NCBI RefSeq assembly: GCF_936927845.1
Contig: NZ_CAKZHV010000066.1
Location: forward strand, 124,001 to 188,000
Length of the DNA: 64,000 nucleotides
Reading direction: 5' to 3'
Source of the DNA: an uncultured Sphingomonas sp.
Lineage (GTDB): Bacteria > Pseudomonadota > Alphaproteobacteria > Sphingomonadales > Sphingomonadaceae
The stretch's first letter is position 1. Every line of letters starts with the position of its first letter. Positions 24,841 to 33,292 of the stretch are shown here, piece by piece. A model generated the notes under the pieces. That model had not been told where the DNA came from. It ran no database searches and saw nothing but the letters and a program-made list of their open reading frames with translations. Both the position numbers and the translations under genes were made by a program.

Positions 24841-25404
24841 TCAGTGCGCGCCAGCACCCGGAACATAGGCGTCGATCAGCGCGCCGACATAATCGGGATT
24901 GCGCCCGGTCAGCTCGCGCGCGGTGTCGCCGGTGCCGTAGATGAAGCCCTTCACCGGATAGATGCTGCCGCCCAGACCGTTCGAGTCGCGGTACCAAACC
25001 TTGACCCGGCTCCAGTCGTTGTCGTCGGATACGTCGTAGAGCGTCACGTCCTGCTCGGCGTGGCCGCGTTCACCGTTCTGGCGCGACCAATTGGCGTGGG
25101 TGAGCATCAGCACACGATCCTCGACCACGCGGCTGACCACCGCGACGTGACCCAGACGCAGCTGCCCGGTCTTCGCGAACACGATCACCGCGCCGATTTT
25201 GGGCGTGTGGCCGCGTTTGTAGCGTCCCTCGGCCTGATCCCACCACGTCCACGCGTCGCCGTAGATCTGGATACCGGACGCGGCGCGCGCGAAGGGTACG
25301 CACTGACCGACATAATCGAGCAAATTGGCAGAAGCCGGTGCCGCGGTGAAGAGCGCGGCGAACGCGGTGGCCAGGGCGATGCACGTGGGGGGAACGCGAA
25401 CCAT
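24841..25404 (-). CDS. Exported CHAP-domain amidase/peptidase
   Basis: A 187-residue protein with a signal peptide (cleavage near residue 27 after APASA) and a CHAP (cysteine, histidine-dependent amidohydrolase/peptidase) domain. Catalytic Cys35 is in GQCVPFARA, His86 in QLRLGHVAVVS and a polar third residue near Asn105. Such enzymes cut peptidoglycan cross-links or stems. AAAGGG precedes the ATG at 25404. It lies between the VWA and AraC genes on the minus strand, so it may be read with the MoxR/VWA unit. Confidence 0.85.
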   Translation of the reverse strand: MVRVPPTCIALATAFAALFTAAPASANLLDYVGQCVPFARAASGIQIYGDAWTWWDQAEGRYKRGHTPKIGAVIVFAKTGQLRLGHVAVVSRVVEDRVLMLTHANWSRQNGERGHAEQDVTLYDVSDDNDWSRVKVWYRDSNGLGGSIYPVKGFIYGTGDTARELTGRNPDYVGALIDAYVPGAGAH

Positions 25405-25452
25405 GACCCTTTGGTATCGTGTTCATTGTAAGGATGCGTTTGACGGGGATGG

Positions 25453-26379
25453 TTAGCGAACGGTTATCCCACTCGGCGTCTCGTGCGCAGCGCTCGCCAC
25501 GTCGCGACGCGCGCGCATGACGGCGAGCACGTAGGGATTGCTGCGCTGCATGAACCGCCTCGGCGTCGTGTCGAGGAAGCGCCGCGCATCGCGCAGAAAG
25601 TGCGATTTGTCGAAATAAGTCGGCGCGATGCCGGTGTAGTCGGCGTCCCCGCCGGCCAGCATCATCCGCACCAGTGAGCGCATGAATCGCGCGCGTACCA
25701 ACAGCAGCTTGGGAGGATAACCGAAGAAACGGATCGACAGGCGTCGCAGCGCGGCCGGCGTTAGCCCAAGTTGCTCGCTGGCAGAGGCGATGTCTTCGAT
25801 GCGCTCGTCGTTGATCAGGTTCGTCAATCCGCGGATCGCATCCTCATTGGGGGTAGGTGGCAGCAGACGAGCGCGCAGGAACGAGTCCAGGATCGTCGTG
25901 AGCTCGGTGGTGAGGTCGGCGCCGCGCAAGTCCGCCACCAGCGCGTCAACCGCCGGGGCAGGCATTAGCGACGCGAGCGGCACGACCTGATCGCGCACCT
26001 TCTCGGCGGAGATTGGGAACAGGCGCGACCAGCCGAGCGGGGTGATGCCCAGTCCGACCGTGATGCCGCCGTGCGTGGTCGTCTGCATCGCGCGCGTGGT
26101 GGTGCCGTAGAGGGCGGCGACGGGCAGCGGATCGTAGCAGCGCGGACCAATCTGCAGCGAGATCGGCCCTTGCGTCAGCGCGACGCGGATCATCGGCCAG
26201 GAAGGGAGCGGGTAACTGACCGCGCCCGAGTGGACCTCCGCGTCGGAGTCGAGCACGTAATATTCGGTGAAGAAGTCACGAAGGTCAGCGGCGGGCAGTT
26301 CGATGCGCAACGCGGTACCCGGCGGCAGCGCCCACCCGCGTGGATCAACGCCCGCCACACCCGTCCCACTCTCGATCAT
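25453..26379 (-). CDS. AraC family transcriptional regulator
   Basis: A 308-residue regulator. The N-terminal part (about 1-190) is an effector-like beta domain (ELPAADLRDFFTEYY, LQIGPRCYDPLPVAALYG, TVGLGITPLGWSRLF). The C-terminal part is the double helix-turn-helix of AraC proteins, including ASEQLGLTPAALRRLSIRFF and DKSHFLRDARRFLDTTPRRF. The effector is unknown. ATG at 26379 is preferred because GGGGG lies upstream; a GTG at 26391 is also in frame. Neighbouring genes offer no obvious regulon. Confidence 0.82.
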   Translation of the reverse strand: MIESGTGVAGVDPRGWALPPGTALRIELPAADLRDFFTEYYVLDSDAEVHSGAVSYPLPSWPMIRVALTQGPISLQIGPRCYDPLPVAALYGTTTRAMQTTTHGGITVGLGITPLGWSRLFPISAEKVRDQVVPLASLMPAPAVDALVADLRGADLTTELTTILDSFLRARLLPPTPNEDAIRGLTNLINDERIEDIASASEQLGLTPAALRRLSIRFFGYPPKLLLVRARFMRSLVRMMLAGGDADYTGIAPTYFDKSHFLRDARRFLDTTPRRFMQRSNPYVLAVMRARRDVASAAHETPSGITVR

Positions 26380-26444
26380 CCAAGCCCCCACTCGAATGGA
26401 CGAGGGCTAGCAGGCGCTTTGGCCGGAGAAAAGACGTGCGCGCA

Positions 26445-27299
26445 TCAACCCTTGTTGGCTTGCCGTCGTGCCATGAAGGCGAGGCGCTCGAACAGCATCA
26501 CGTCCTGCTCGTTCTTGAGCAACGCGCCGTGGAGCGGCGGGATCGCCTTGGTCGGATCGCGGTTCTGCAGCACCTCGAGGGGCATATCCTCGTGCAGCAG
26601 CAGCCGCAGCCAGTCGAGCAGCTCGCTGGTTGACGGCTTTTTCTTCAATCCCGGCACTTCGCGCACGTCGTAGAAGATGTCCATCGCACGGCTGACCAGC
26701 ATCTTCTGGATGCCGGGAAAATGCACGTCGACGATCGCCTGCATCGTGTCGCGATCGGGAAATTTGATATAGTGGAAGAAGCAACGGCGCAGGAACGCGT
26801 CGGGCAGTTCCTTTTCGTTGTTGGAGGTGATGACGACGATCGGACGCTCGACCGCGCGCACTGTCTCCTTGGTCTCGTAGACGTGGAACTCCATGCGATC
26901 GAGTTCCTGGAGCAGGTCGTTCGGAAACTCGATATCTGCCTTGTCGATCTCGTCGATCAGGAGGACCGGCGGGGTGGGGCGGGTGAACGCTTCCCACAAT
27001 TTGCCGCGGCGGATGTAATTGGCGATGTCGTGGACGCGCTCGTCGCCGAGCTGACCATCGCGCAGGCGCGCGACCGCGTCATACTCGTAAAGGCCCTGCT
27101 GCGCCTTGGTGGTCGACTTGACGTTCCACTCGATCAACTCGGCATTGGCCGCCTTGGCGATCTCGTGCGCCAACACGGTCTTGCCGGTCCCTGGTTCACC
27201 CTTCACCAGCAGCGGGCGACGCAGCGTAACCGCCGCATTGACCGCGACCTTCAGATCGTCGGTCGCGACATAGCTTTGCGTTCCCTGGAAGCGCTGCAT
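26445..27299 (-). CDS. MoxR-type AAA+ ATPase
   Basis: A 284-residue AAA+ ATPase of the MoxR/CbbQ group, chaperone-like motors that act with VWA proteins. Walker A is GEPGTGKTV, Walker B is PVLLIDEIDKAD, sensor 1 is VVITSNNEKELP, and the arginine region is AFLRRCFFHYIKFPD. ATG at 27299 follows AGGACGGGA; a TTG at 27305 is also in frame. The likely partner is the VWA/CoxE-like protein downstream on the same strand. Their joint target is unknown. Confidence 0.9.
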   Translation of the reverse strand: MQRFQGTQSYVATDDLKVAVNAAVTLRRPLLVKGEPGTGKTVLAHEIAKAANAELIEWNVKSTTKAQQGLYEYDAVARLRDGQLGDERVHDIANYIRRGKLWEAFTRPTPPVLLIDEIDKADIEFPNDLLQELDRMEFHVYETKETVRAVERPIVVITSNNEKELPDAFLRRCFFHYIKFPDRDTMQAIVDVHFPGIQKMLVSRAMDIFYDVREVPGLKKKPSTSELLDWLRLLLHEDMPLEVLQNRDPTKAIPPLHGALLKNEQDVMLFERLAFMARRQANKG

Positions 27300-27396
27300 G
27301 GGCAATCCCGTCCTGTTCGATTGTTCAGACCGGGATAGCGGACTGCTGCAGCGCTATGCAAGCGAATGACTTAGCAGTGCGCGGGAAGCGGGGGCG

Positions 27397-28068
27397 TTAG
27401 TTGCGGTCGCGTGCGGAGGCACGCGCTTCAAGCAGGTGCCACAGTCCACGGTGCTGCGCGAGCATCTGCTCGGCACCGAACAGCATGGCGCGCTCGACGC
27501 CTGGGGCAGTCGGTGACTGCGCGAGCAGCGCGTCAATCTGGCGCGCGAACTCGTGGATCGCACTCGGGCTTGCCCCGAAGAGTCGGCGGGCGGCGTTGTC
27601 GAGCACCGCACGCACCGCGACCCAGTCGATCGTCTCCGCAATCGCCGCGCCCAACGCGCAGCCGGCGCGATCGGACGCGTAGAGGCGGTCGAGCACGTGG
27701 CGCTGCGTGACCAGCGCTGCCTCGCTCGCGGCATGGCCCGGGGTTGAGGGGACCGGCCCGACATCAGCGGCGAGGCGAGCGAGGAAGGCGTGCTCTTCCG
27801 CGCGGATGCTCGACACGCGCGCGATCCAGCTCGCCAGCGCGTGGTCGGCCCCAGCGAGCGGCGGTGCACGGCGGTCGGTTGAGCTGTGGATGACGCACAA
27901 GGCGTGCACCGCATCGGCAAGGTCGCGCATCGATGCAGCCCGTGTGGTCAGCAGCTTCGCGTGCGGCGCCGCGGCGGTGCCGTCGGTCGCAACCAGCGAC
28001 GCAAGCGTGCGCGTGCCAGCCGACCATGCTCCGCTCGATGCAACAACCACGCGCGCCTCCGCCTCCAT
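27397..28068 (-). CDS. Alanine-rich soluble protein, function unknown
   Basis: A 223-residue, mostly helical protein without signal peptide or membrane segments. It contains DLADAVHALCVIHSST, HALASWIARVSSIRAEEHAF and IDWVAVRAVLDNAARRLFG. It may correspond to a sphingomonad-specific DUF (possibly DUF6975), but I am not sure. It lies upstream of moxR on the same strand with about 100 bp between. Both ATG 28068 and the GTG just before it can serve as start; no good ribosome binding site is seen. Confidence 0.6.
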   Translation of the reverse strand: MEAEARVVVASSGAWSAGTRTLASLVATDGTAAAPHAKLLTTRAASMRDLADAVHALCVIHSSTDRRAPPLAGADHALASWIARVSSIRAEEHAFLARLAADVGPVPSTPGHAASEAALVTQRHVLDRLYASDRAGCALGAAIAETIDWVAVRAVLDNAARRLFGASPSAIHEFARQIDALLAQSPTAPGVERAMLFGAEQMLAQHRGLWHLLEARASARDRN

Positions 28069-28208
28069 CACCGATTGCCAGCCCCCCGGCCCGTTCGGGA
28101 TAGCAAGCGAGTGTGAAGGTCGAGTTTACGCTGTACGGCGCGCCGCCGGCGATATGAAACCGAGCGACGAAGCGACGCTGATCCGCGATCGAGTGCTTCC
28201 ATCGTCCG

Positions 28209-29102
28209 TCAAGCCGCAGCCGGGGTCAACACGGCGCTGATCTCCTCCACGCGTCCGGCGCGCTCGACAGGCGCGAAACCGATTGCGATCGGCACGGCCG
28301 TCGCGCCGCGGACGAGCAGGTGCGCGCGGGTGCCGACGGCCGCATTGTTGGCATAGGCATAGTCGATCATGTCCCCGACGCGCGCACGATCGGCGACCGC
28401 GACGAGCGTCAGGAAGCGTGCGCTCGCCAGTTGCTCGGGCGTGGTGCCGGTTATTCGCGCGAGCGCGGCGTCGGGCTCGATCAGATAGCCGCGGGGATTG
28501 ATCCGTGCGCGCGCGGCACCGTTCGACACTTCGATTGCGCGTTCGAGGGCGTGCAACTCGGCGGTGCGGGTGCGTGCTTCCTCGCTCGCGGTAGCGTCGC
28601 GCGCGACCAGCAGACACCCGCTGGCGAGCGGATCGATGCGAGCGTGGAGGCGCCGGGCGGGATAGCGGTCGGACACGAGGTCAAGCGTCTCGGCGGTACC
28701 GCTGTCGAGCACGCGCGCGACCGCATCGGCGAGGAACGCACCGCTCACGCCTGACAGCTGACGCGCGGGTCGATCGAGCTGGGCGCCGGCGCCGAAGCGC
28801 GTGCGGGCGACATTGTTCGCGTGCTGGACGCGACCGCTCGCGTCGAACAGCACGATCGCATCGTCGAGCAGATCGATGAGCGCGGGGATCGCGGCCTGGG
28901 GATCGAGCGCGCTCTGCGCGTGCGGAGTGCACAAGGAGTTCATCAGTTCGAGCGACAGCAATACGAGGCGCAGGCGCCCGCGGTGGTGAATATAGACCGG
29001 CGCGCGCGCAGCGCGATCCTGCCATGGCCCGAAATGGCGGACGAGCTCGGACGCGGTCACCTGCTGCTCGGCGCCAAGCTGGGGACGGGTTGCGTAATCC
29101 AT
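28209..29102 (-). CDS. Phd/YefM-like DNA-binding domain fused to two PAS-like domains
   Basis: A 297-residue protein. Residues about 15-58 (VTASELVRHFGPWQDR, then APVYIHHRGRLRLVLLSLE) look like the Phd/YefM antitoxin DNA-binding fold. Residues 73-170 form a PAS-like domain (DDAIVLFDASGRVQHANNVA), a helical linker follows, and residues about 200-297 look like a second PAS-like domain (GYLIEPDAALARITGTTP, VPIAIGFAPVE). No kinase, GGDEF or HTH output is present, so the Phd-like part is the only apparent DNA-binding module. No toxin gene is adjacent. Three inverted repeats lie just upstream. It might be a ligand-sensing repressor; that is inference. Confidence 0.7.
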   Translation of the reverse strand: MDYATRPQLGAEQQVTASELVRHFGPWQDRAARAPVYIHHRGRLRLVLLSLELMNSLCTPHAQSALDPQAAIPALIDLLDDAIVLFDASGRVQHANNVARTRFGAGAQLDRPARQLSGVSGAFLADAVARVLDSGTAETLDLVSDRYPARRLHARIDPLASGCLLVARDATASEEARTRTAELHALERAIEVSNGAARARINPRGYLIEPDAALARITGTTPEQLASARFLTLVAVADRARVGDMIDYAYANNAAVGTRAHLLVRGATAVPIAIGFAPVERAGRVEEISAVLTPAAA

Positions 29103-29152
29103 ACGACGAGCGTGATCCCGCCGCGGTTACGCGTAAACGGCTTCGATCAGAA

Positions 29153-29203
29153 ACGGATCTTTCATCCGTATGTGATCGGTCACGCATGCTCCGGAATGGA
29201 GCA
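29153..29203. promoter_or_regulatory. Three inverted repeats upstream of the Phd-PAS gene
   Basis: Within 51 bp lie ACGGAT-CTTTC-ATCCGT (29153-29169), GTGA-TCGG-TCAC (29172-29183) and TGCTCC-GGAAT-GGAGCA (29187-29203). The first and third have perfect 6-bp arms and identical 5-nt spacers. They sit 51-101 bp upstream of the Phd-PAS start, so they may be operators, for example for autoregulation by that protein. The alternative is secondary structure in a leader. Confidence 0.4.
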
Positions 29204-29242
29204 AACGCACGGCGTCGGCGGTATCTACGAGTCTTATAAAGT

Positions 29243-29274
29243 AACGCCGGCAAGATGGTGTCGTTGCCGGCGTT
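29243..29274 (-). terminator. Intrinsic terminator of rpoD
   Basis: A perfect 11-bp stem, AACGCCGGCAA (29243-29253) with TTGCCGGCGTT (29264-29274), and a 10-nt loop, starting 5 bp beyond the rpoD stop. Read on the minus strand it is followed by ACTTTATAAG, giving a short U run. Position and stem make it the likely end of the dnaG-rpoD transcript. Confidence 0.8.
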
Positions 29275-29279
29275 CACTG

Positions 29280-31310
29280 TTACTGGTCGAGGAAGCTGCG
29301 CATCTTGCGGCTGCGGCTCGGGTGCTTGAGCTTCCGGAGCGCCTTTGCCTCGATCTGGCGAATACGCTCGCGCGTGACCGAGAATTGCTGCCCGACTTCC
29401 TCCAGCGTATGGTCGGTGTTCATGCCGATGCCAAAGCGCATCCGCAGCACGCGTTCCTCGCGCGGGGTGAGCGAGGCTAGGACGCGGGTGACCGTTTCCT
29501 TCAGGTTCGCCTGGATCGCGGCGTCGACCGGGATGACCGCGTTCTTGTCCTCAATGAAGTCGCCCAGGTGGCTGTCCTCCTCGTCGCCGATCGGCGTTTC
29601 GAGGGAGATCGGCTCCTTGGCGATCTTCATCACCTTGCGCACCTTCTCGAGCGGCATGGAGAGGCGCTCCGCCATCTCTTCGGGCGTCGGCTCGCGGCCC
29701 TGCTCGTGAAGGAACTGGCGGCTGGTGCGGACCAGCTTGTTGATCGTCTCGATCATGTGGACCGGAATGCGGATCGTGCGCGCCTGGTCGGCGATCGAAC
29801 GCGTGATCGCCTGTCGGATCCACCAGGTCGCGTAGGTCGAGAACTTATAGCCGCGGCGATACTCGAACTTGTCCACCGCCTTCATCAGGCCGATGTTGCC
29901 TTCCTGGATCAGGTCCAAGAACTGCAATCCACGATTGGTGTACTTCTTCGCGATCGAGATCACGAGGCGCAGGTTGGCCTCGACCATCTCCTTCTTGGCG
30001 ATGCGTGCCTCGCGCTCCGCCTTCTGCACCATGTTGACGATGCGACGGAATTCGGCGAGCCCCATGCCGGTCTGCTGTGAAATCTCGGCGATCTCGCTCC
30101 GGATCCGCTCGACCGCCGCGGCCTCGTTGGTCGCGAACGCGGTCCACTTCTTGTCGATGCCGGTGACCGAACTGAGGAACGTGTCGTCGAGCTCGTGGCC
30201 CATGTAGCGCTTCAGGAAGTCGGCGCGGCTGACCTTATGACGCTCCGCCAGCCGCAGCATCTGCCCGCCCAGTGCCGTCAGGCGGCGGTTGTACGAGTAG
30301 AGCTGGTCGACCAGAAACTCGATCTTCGCCTGGTGGAACTGGACGCTCTCGACCTCGGCGGTCAGCTCCTCGCGCAGCTTCTGATACTTGCGCTCGTCCG
30401 CGGCCGACAGCTCGTTGCCGCCGCCCATCGCACCCAGACGGTTCTCCTGCATCTTGGAGAACTTCTTGTAGAGCGCGGTGATATTGGCGAACTTCTCGAG
30501 TGCCTGCGGCTTGAGCGTTTCCTCCATCTGCGCGAGGCTAAGGGTGTTGTCCTCATCCTCGTCGTCGCTGGGACGAGGTGCGCGCGGCTCGCCCGATTCA
30601 TCATCGTCGTCGGCTGAGGGTTCCTCGGCAACGTCGTCTTCTTCCTTGAAGCTGGTCCCGGCGTTCTTCTCGCTGATCTCTCCGTCGTCGTCCTCGGCGC
30701 CCTCGACCTGCTCGGCCGACGGGCCCTTCGACAGCATCGCATCGAGATCGAGGATCTCGCGCAACTGCATCTGGCCTTCGTTGAGCGCGGTCGACCAGTC
30801 GATGATCGCGTTGAACGTGATCGGGCTTTCGCACAGCCCAAGGATCATCGTGTCGCGCCCGGCCTCGATCCGCTTCGCGATCGCGATCTCGCCCTCGCGC
30901 GAGAGGAGCTCGACCGCCCCCATCTCGCGCAGGTACATGCGAACCGGATCGTCGGTGCGATCAACGGTTTCCTTCTTCTTCTCGACGACGGGCGCGCTGC
31001 TGTCGGTGTCGGCATCGGTCGCTTCGACCTCGTCCTCCTCCTGGCGCTCCTCGGTCTCGCCTTCCTCGCCCTGCTCGTCGTTCTCGACGATGTTGATGCC
31101 CATCTCGTTCAGCGCCGAGGTGATGTCCTCGATCTGATCGGACGACATTTCGCCCTGCGGCAGCGCGTCGTTCAATTGATCATAGGTGATGTATCCGCGC
31201 TTCTTGGCGCGGGCGATCACCTTCTTGATGTTCGCGTCGTTCAAGTCGATCAGCGGCGCATCCCCGTTGTCCTGAGCCTCGGGTGCTTCCGCCATATTCG
31301 CCTTCGCCAT
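29280..31310 (-). CDS. rpoD: RNA polymerase primary sigma factor RpoD
   Basis: Housekeeping sigma70 of 676 residues. Region 1.1 is at the N-terminus (IDLNDANIKKVIARAKKRGY), followed by very acidic insertions at about 60-95 and 205-255 (EEDEVEATDAD, DDDDESGEP) typical of Alphaproteobacteria. Regions 2.1-2.4 include FLDLIQEGNIGLMKAVDKF, YKFSTYATWWIRQAITR; region 3 RIPVHMIETINKLVR; region 4 has TLEEVGQQFSVTRERIRQIE. The ATG at 31310 shares one base with the dnaG stop (TGATG), so translation is coupled. A strong hairpin follows the stop. Confidence 0.97.
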   Translation of the reverse strand: MAKANMAEAPEAQDNGDAPLIDLNDANIKKVIARAKKRGYITYDQLNDALPQGEMSSDQIEDITSALNEMGINIVENDEQGEEGETEERQEEDEVEATDADTDSSAPVVEKKKETVDRTDDPVRMYLREMGAVELLSREGEIAIAKRIEAGRDTMILGLCESPITFNAIIDWSTALNEGQMQLREILDLDAMLSKGPSAEQVEGAEDDDGEISEKNAGTSFKEEDDVAEEPSADDDDESGEPRAPRPSDDEDEDNTLSLAQMEETLKPQALEKFANITALYKKFSKMQENRLGAMGGGNELSAADERKYQKLREELTAEVESVQFHQAKIEFLVDQLYSYNRRLTALGGQMLRLAERHKVSRADFLKRYMGHELDDTFLSSVTGIDKKWTAFATNEAAAVERIRSEIAEISQQTGMGLAEFRRIVNMVQKAEREARIAKKEMVEANLRLVISIAKKYTNRGLQFLDLIQEGNIGLMKAVDKFEYRRGYKFSTYATWWIRQAITRSIADQARTIRIPVHMIETINKLVRTSRQFLHEQGREPTPEEMAERLSMPLEKVRKVMKIAKEPISLETPIGDEEDSHLGDFIEDKNAVIPVDAAIQANLKETVTRVLASLTPREERVLRMRFGIGMNTDHTLEEVGQQFSVTRERIRQIEAKALRKLKHPSRSRKMRSFLDQ

Positions 31311-33205
31311 CAATTGTCCTCGGTACCTAGCGCGCGGGCGTCTTCGTTCGCCTGCACGAGATTTGCAAGCCGCACGTCCAGCGCCCGTTGTTCGTTGACC
31401 AACGCCACTTGCCGCTCGAACGCTTCATCGGTGAAATGCGCCTGCATCGCGGACGTTGCGTCCGCCAGCGCCGCATCCACTTCCGGACGCGAGACCAGGA
31501 TCGCGATCGCCTCGTCGAGGTCCTCGCGCGCCTTGCTCTCGTCCGCCGACTTGCGTGTAAACGAATAAGGCATCGTATCGGCCCTCAGCAGGTCGGACGC
31601 GACCTGTTCGAAACCGGACCGTGCCAATATGGTGACGAGGCGCTGGCTATCAAGCGCCCGGTCTTCCAGCGCGACGTCAACCACGGCCTCGAACAAACGC
31701 CCGAGTGCGCCATCGGCGAGTTTGAGGCTGCCGAGCACTTCCATGTGGGTCGCGATCTCCGCCGGGTGGCGGATCAGGCCGGCGAGCACAGCCTTTGCGA
31801 GCACGCGGTCGATCCCGCCGGCGGCGCGCACCGCCTTGGCGTCGTCGGTGACGGGGGCGGGGGGCGGCGACCATTTCTGCCCGGCGCGGCGCTGCTGGTA
31901 GGGGAAGAAGGGGGTGCGTGGCTGCAGGCCACCCGCACCTTGCCGCCCGCGTGCGAATTGTTGGTCAAAGCGGTGGCGGAACTCGGCAACGTACTCCGAC
32001 TTAACAGTCGGATCGCCGATAGTGTTCGCGAGGTCGGAGAGGCGGCGCTTCAGACCGGCACGCTGCTCGGGCGTGTCGAGCGGTTCGGCGGCGAGCTCGT
32101 GCTTCCACAGCCGCTCGACCAAAGGCTCGGCCTCGCGCACCAGTGCCTCGAACGCGCGCGCGCCACCTTGGCGCATCAGATCCTCGGGGTCCTGCCCCTC
32201 CGGCAGCGTCACGAAGCTGAGGCTGCGCCCCGGCGCCAGCATCGGCAGCGCACGGTGCGCGGCGCGGATCGCGGCCTTCTGCCCGGCGCTGTCGCCGTCG
32301 AGGCAGATGGTGGGCACGTCGATCATCCGCCACAGCCGCTCCAGCTGCGCCTCCGTCAGCGCGGTGCCGAGCGGGGCGACGACCTCACCCACGCCGCCCT
32401 GGGCGAGCGCGACCGCGTCCATGTACCCCTCGACCACGAACACGCGGTCGGCCTTGCGCGCCGCCGCCGAGGCTCGGTCGAGATTGTAGAGCGTCCGCCC
32501 CTTGTCGAAGAGCGGCGTGTCGGGGGAGTTCAGGTACTTGGGTTCGCCCTCTCCGATGATGCGGCCGCCGAATGCGATCACGCGCCCGCGCTGGTCGCGG
32601 ATCGGGATCATCAGCCGGCCGCGGAAACGGTCGTAAGGCTCCTTGTTGTCGACCTGGATTAGCAGGCCGGCCTCGACCAGCATCGCGTCGCCGTATTCCT
32701 TGAGCGCGGTGCGGAGCTTGCCGCGGCTGTCTGGGGCATAGCCGAAGCCGAAGGCTCGCTGCGTCGCGGTGCTCACCCCGCGGCGGTCGAGAAGCGCCCG
32801 CGCTTCCGCGCCGTCGAGCCCGCCGAGTTGCGCGGCAAACCAGTCGGCGGCGGCCTGCATCACGTCGTGGAGCGACTTGGCGCGCTCGGCCTTCTGCGCC
32901 GCGCGCGGGTCGGCCTGCGGCACTTCAAGCCCGGCGGTGGCGGCGAGTTCCTTCACCGCGTCGATGAAGGGCAGGCCCTGGTGATCGGTCATCCAGCGGA
33001 TCGCGTCGCCGTGAGCCGAGCAGCCGAAGCAGTGATAGAAGCCCTTCTCGTCGTTGACGTAGAAAGACGGCGTCTTCTCGTTGTGAAACGGGCAGCAGCC
33101 GCGCATCTCGCGGCCGGCGCGCGTCAGCTTGACGCTTTTGCCCACCAGCGCCGACAAATGCGTGCGGCCACGCAGTTCGTCGAGAAAGGCGGGCGAAAGC
33201 GACAT
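31310..33205 (-). CDS. dnaG: DNA primase DnaG
   Basis: Makes RNA primers for replication with DnaB. The 631-residue protein has an N-terminal CHC2 zinc finger (Cys38, His41, Cys59, Cys62 in CCPFHNEKTPSF and HCFGCSAHGD), the primase core with FGGRIIGEGEPKYLNSPDTP, a Toprim domain (VFVVEGYMDAVALAQ; CLDGDSAGQKAA) and a C-terminal helicase-binding region. It forms a two-gene unit with rpoD, the macromolecular synthesis pair; rpsU is not attached. A 15-bp palindrome lies in its upstream region. Confidence 0.96.
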   Translation of the reverse strand: MSLSPAFLDELRGRTHLSALVGKSVKLTRAGREMRGCCPFHNEKTPSFYVNDEKGFYHCFGCSAHGDAIRWMTDHQGLPFIDAVKELAATAGLEVPQADPRAAQKAERAKSLHDVMQAAADWFAAQLGGLDGAEARALLDRRGVSTATQRAFGFGYAPDSRGKLRTALKEYGDAMLVEAGLLIQVDNKEPYDRFRGRLMIPIRDQRGRVIAFGGRIIGEGEPKYLNSPDTPLFDKGRTLYNLDRASAAARKADRVFVVEGYMDAVALAQGGVGEVVAPLGTALTEAQLERLWRMIDVPTICLDGDSAGQKAAIRAAHRALPMLAPGRSLSFVTLPEGQDPEDLMRQGGARAFEALVREAEPLVERLWKHELAAEPLDTPEQRAGLKRRLSDLANTIGDPTVKSEYVAEFRHRFDQQFARGRQGAGGLQPRTPFFPYQQRRAGQKWSPPPAPVTDDAKAVRAAGGIDRVLAKAVLAGLIRHPAEIATHMEVLGSLKLADGALGRLFEAVVDVALEDRALDSQRLVTILARSGFEQVASDLLRADTMPYSFTRKSADESKAREDLDEAIAILVSRPEVDAALADATSAMQAHFTDEAFERQVALVNEQRALDVRLANLVQANEDARALGTEDN

Positions 33206-33238
33206 CGCGCGATTCTACCTATGCCGGATCGGCGCACG

Positions 33239-33253
33239 CGCCACAATGTGGCG
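33239..33253. promoter_or_regulatory. Palindrome upstream of dnaG
   Basis: A perfect inverted repeat CGCCACA-A-TGTGGCG, 34 bp upstream of the dnaG start, in the 87-bp space before the cyclophilin stop. It is followed on the plus strand by AAAAGG. It may be an operator for the dnaG-rpoD promoter; no known consensus (for example LexA GTTC-N7-GTTC) matches. Confidence 0.35.
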
Positions 33254-33292
33254 AAAAGGTAACGCTTTACGGCCCGTCGGATAGGGATCGCT

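Noticed and set aside
28209..29102. Ordinary type II toxin-antitoxin locus
   Set aside because: No toxin-like gene is adjacent and the protein continues into PAS domains.
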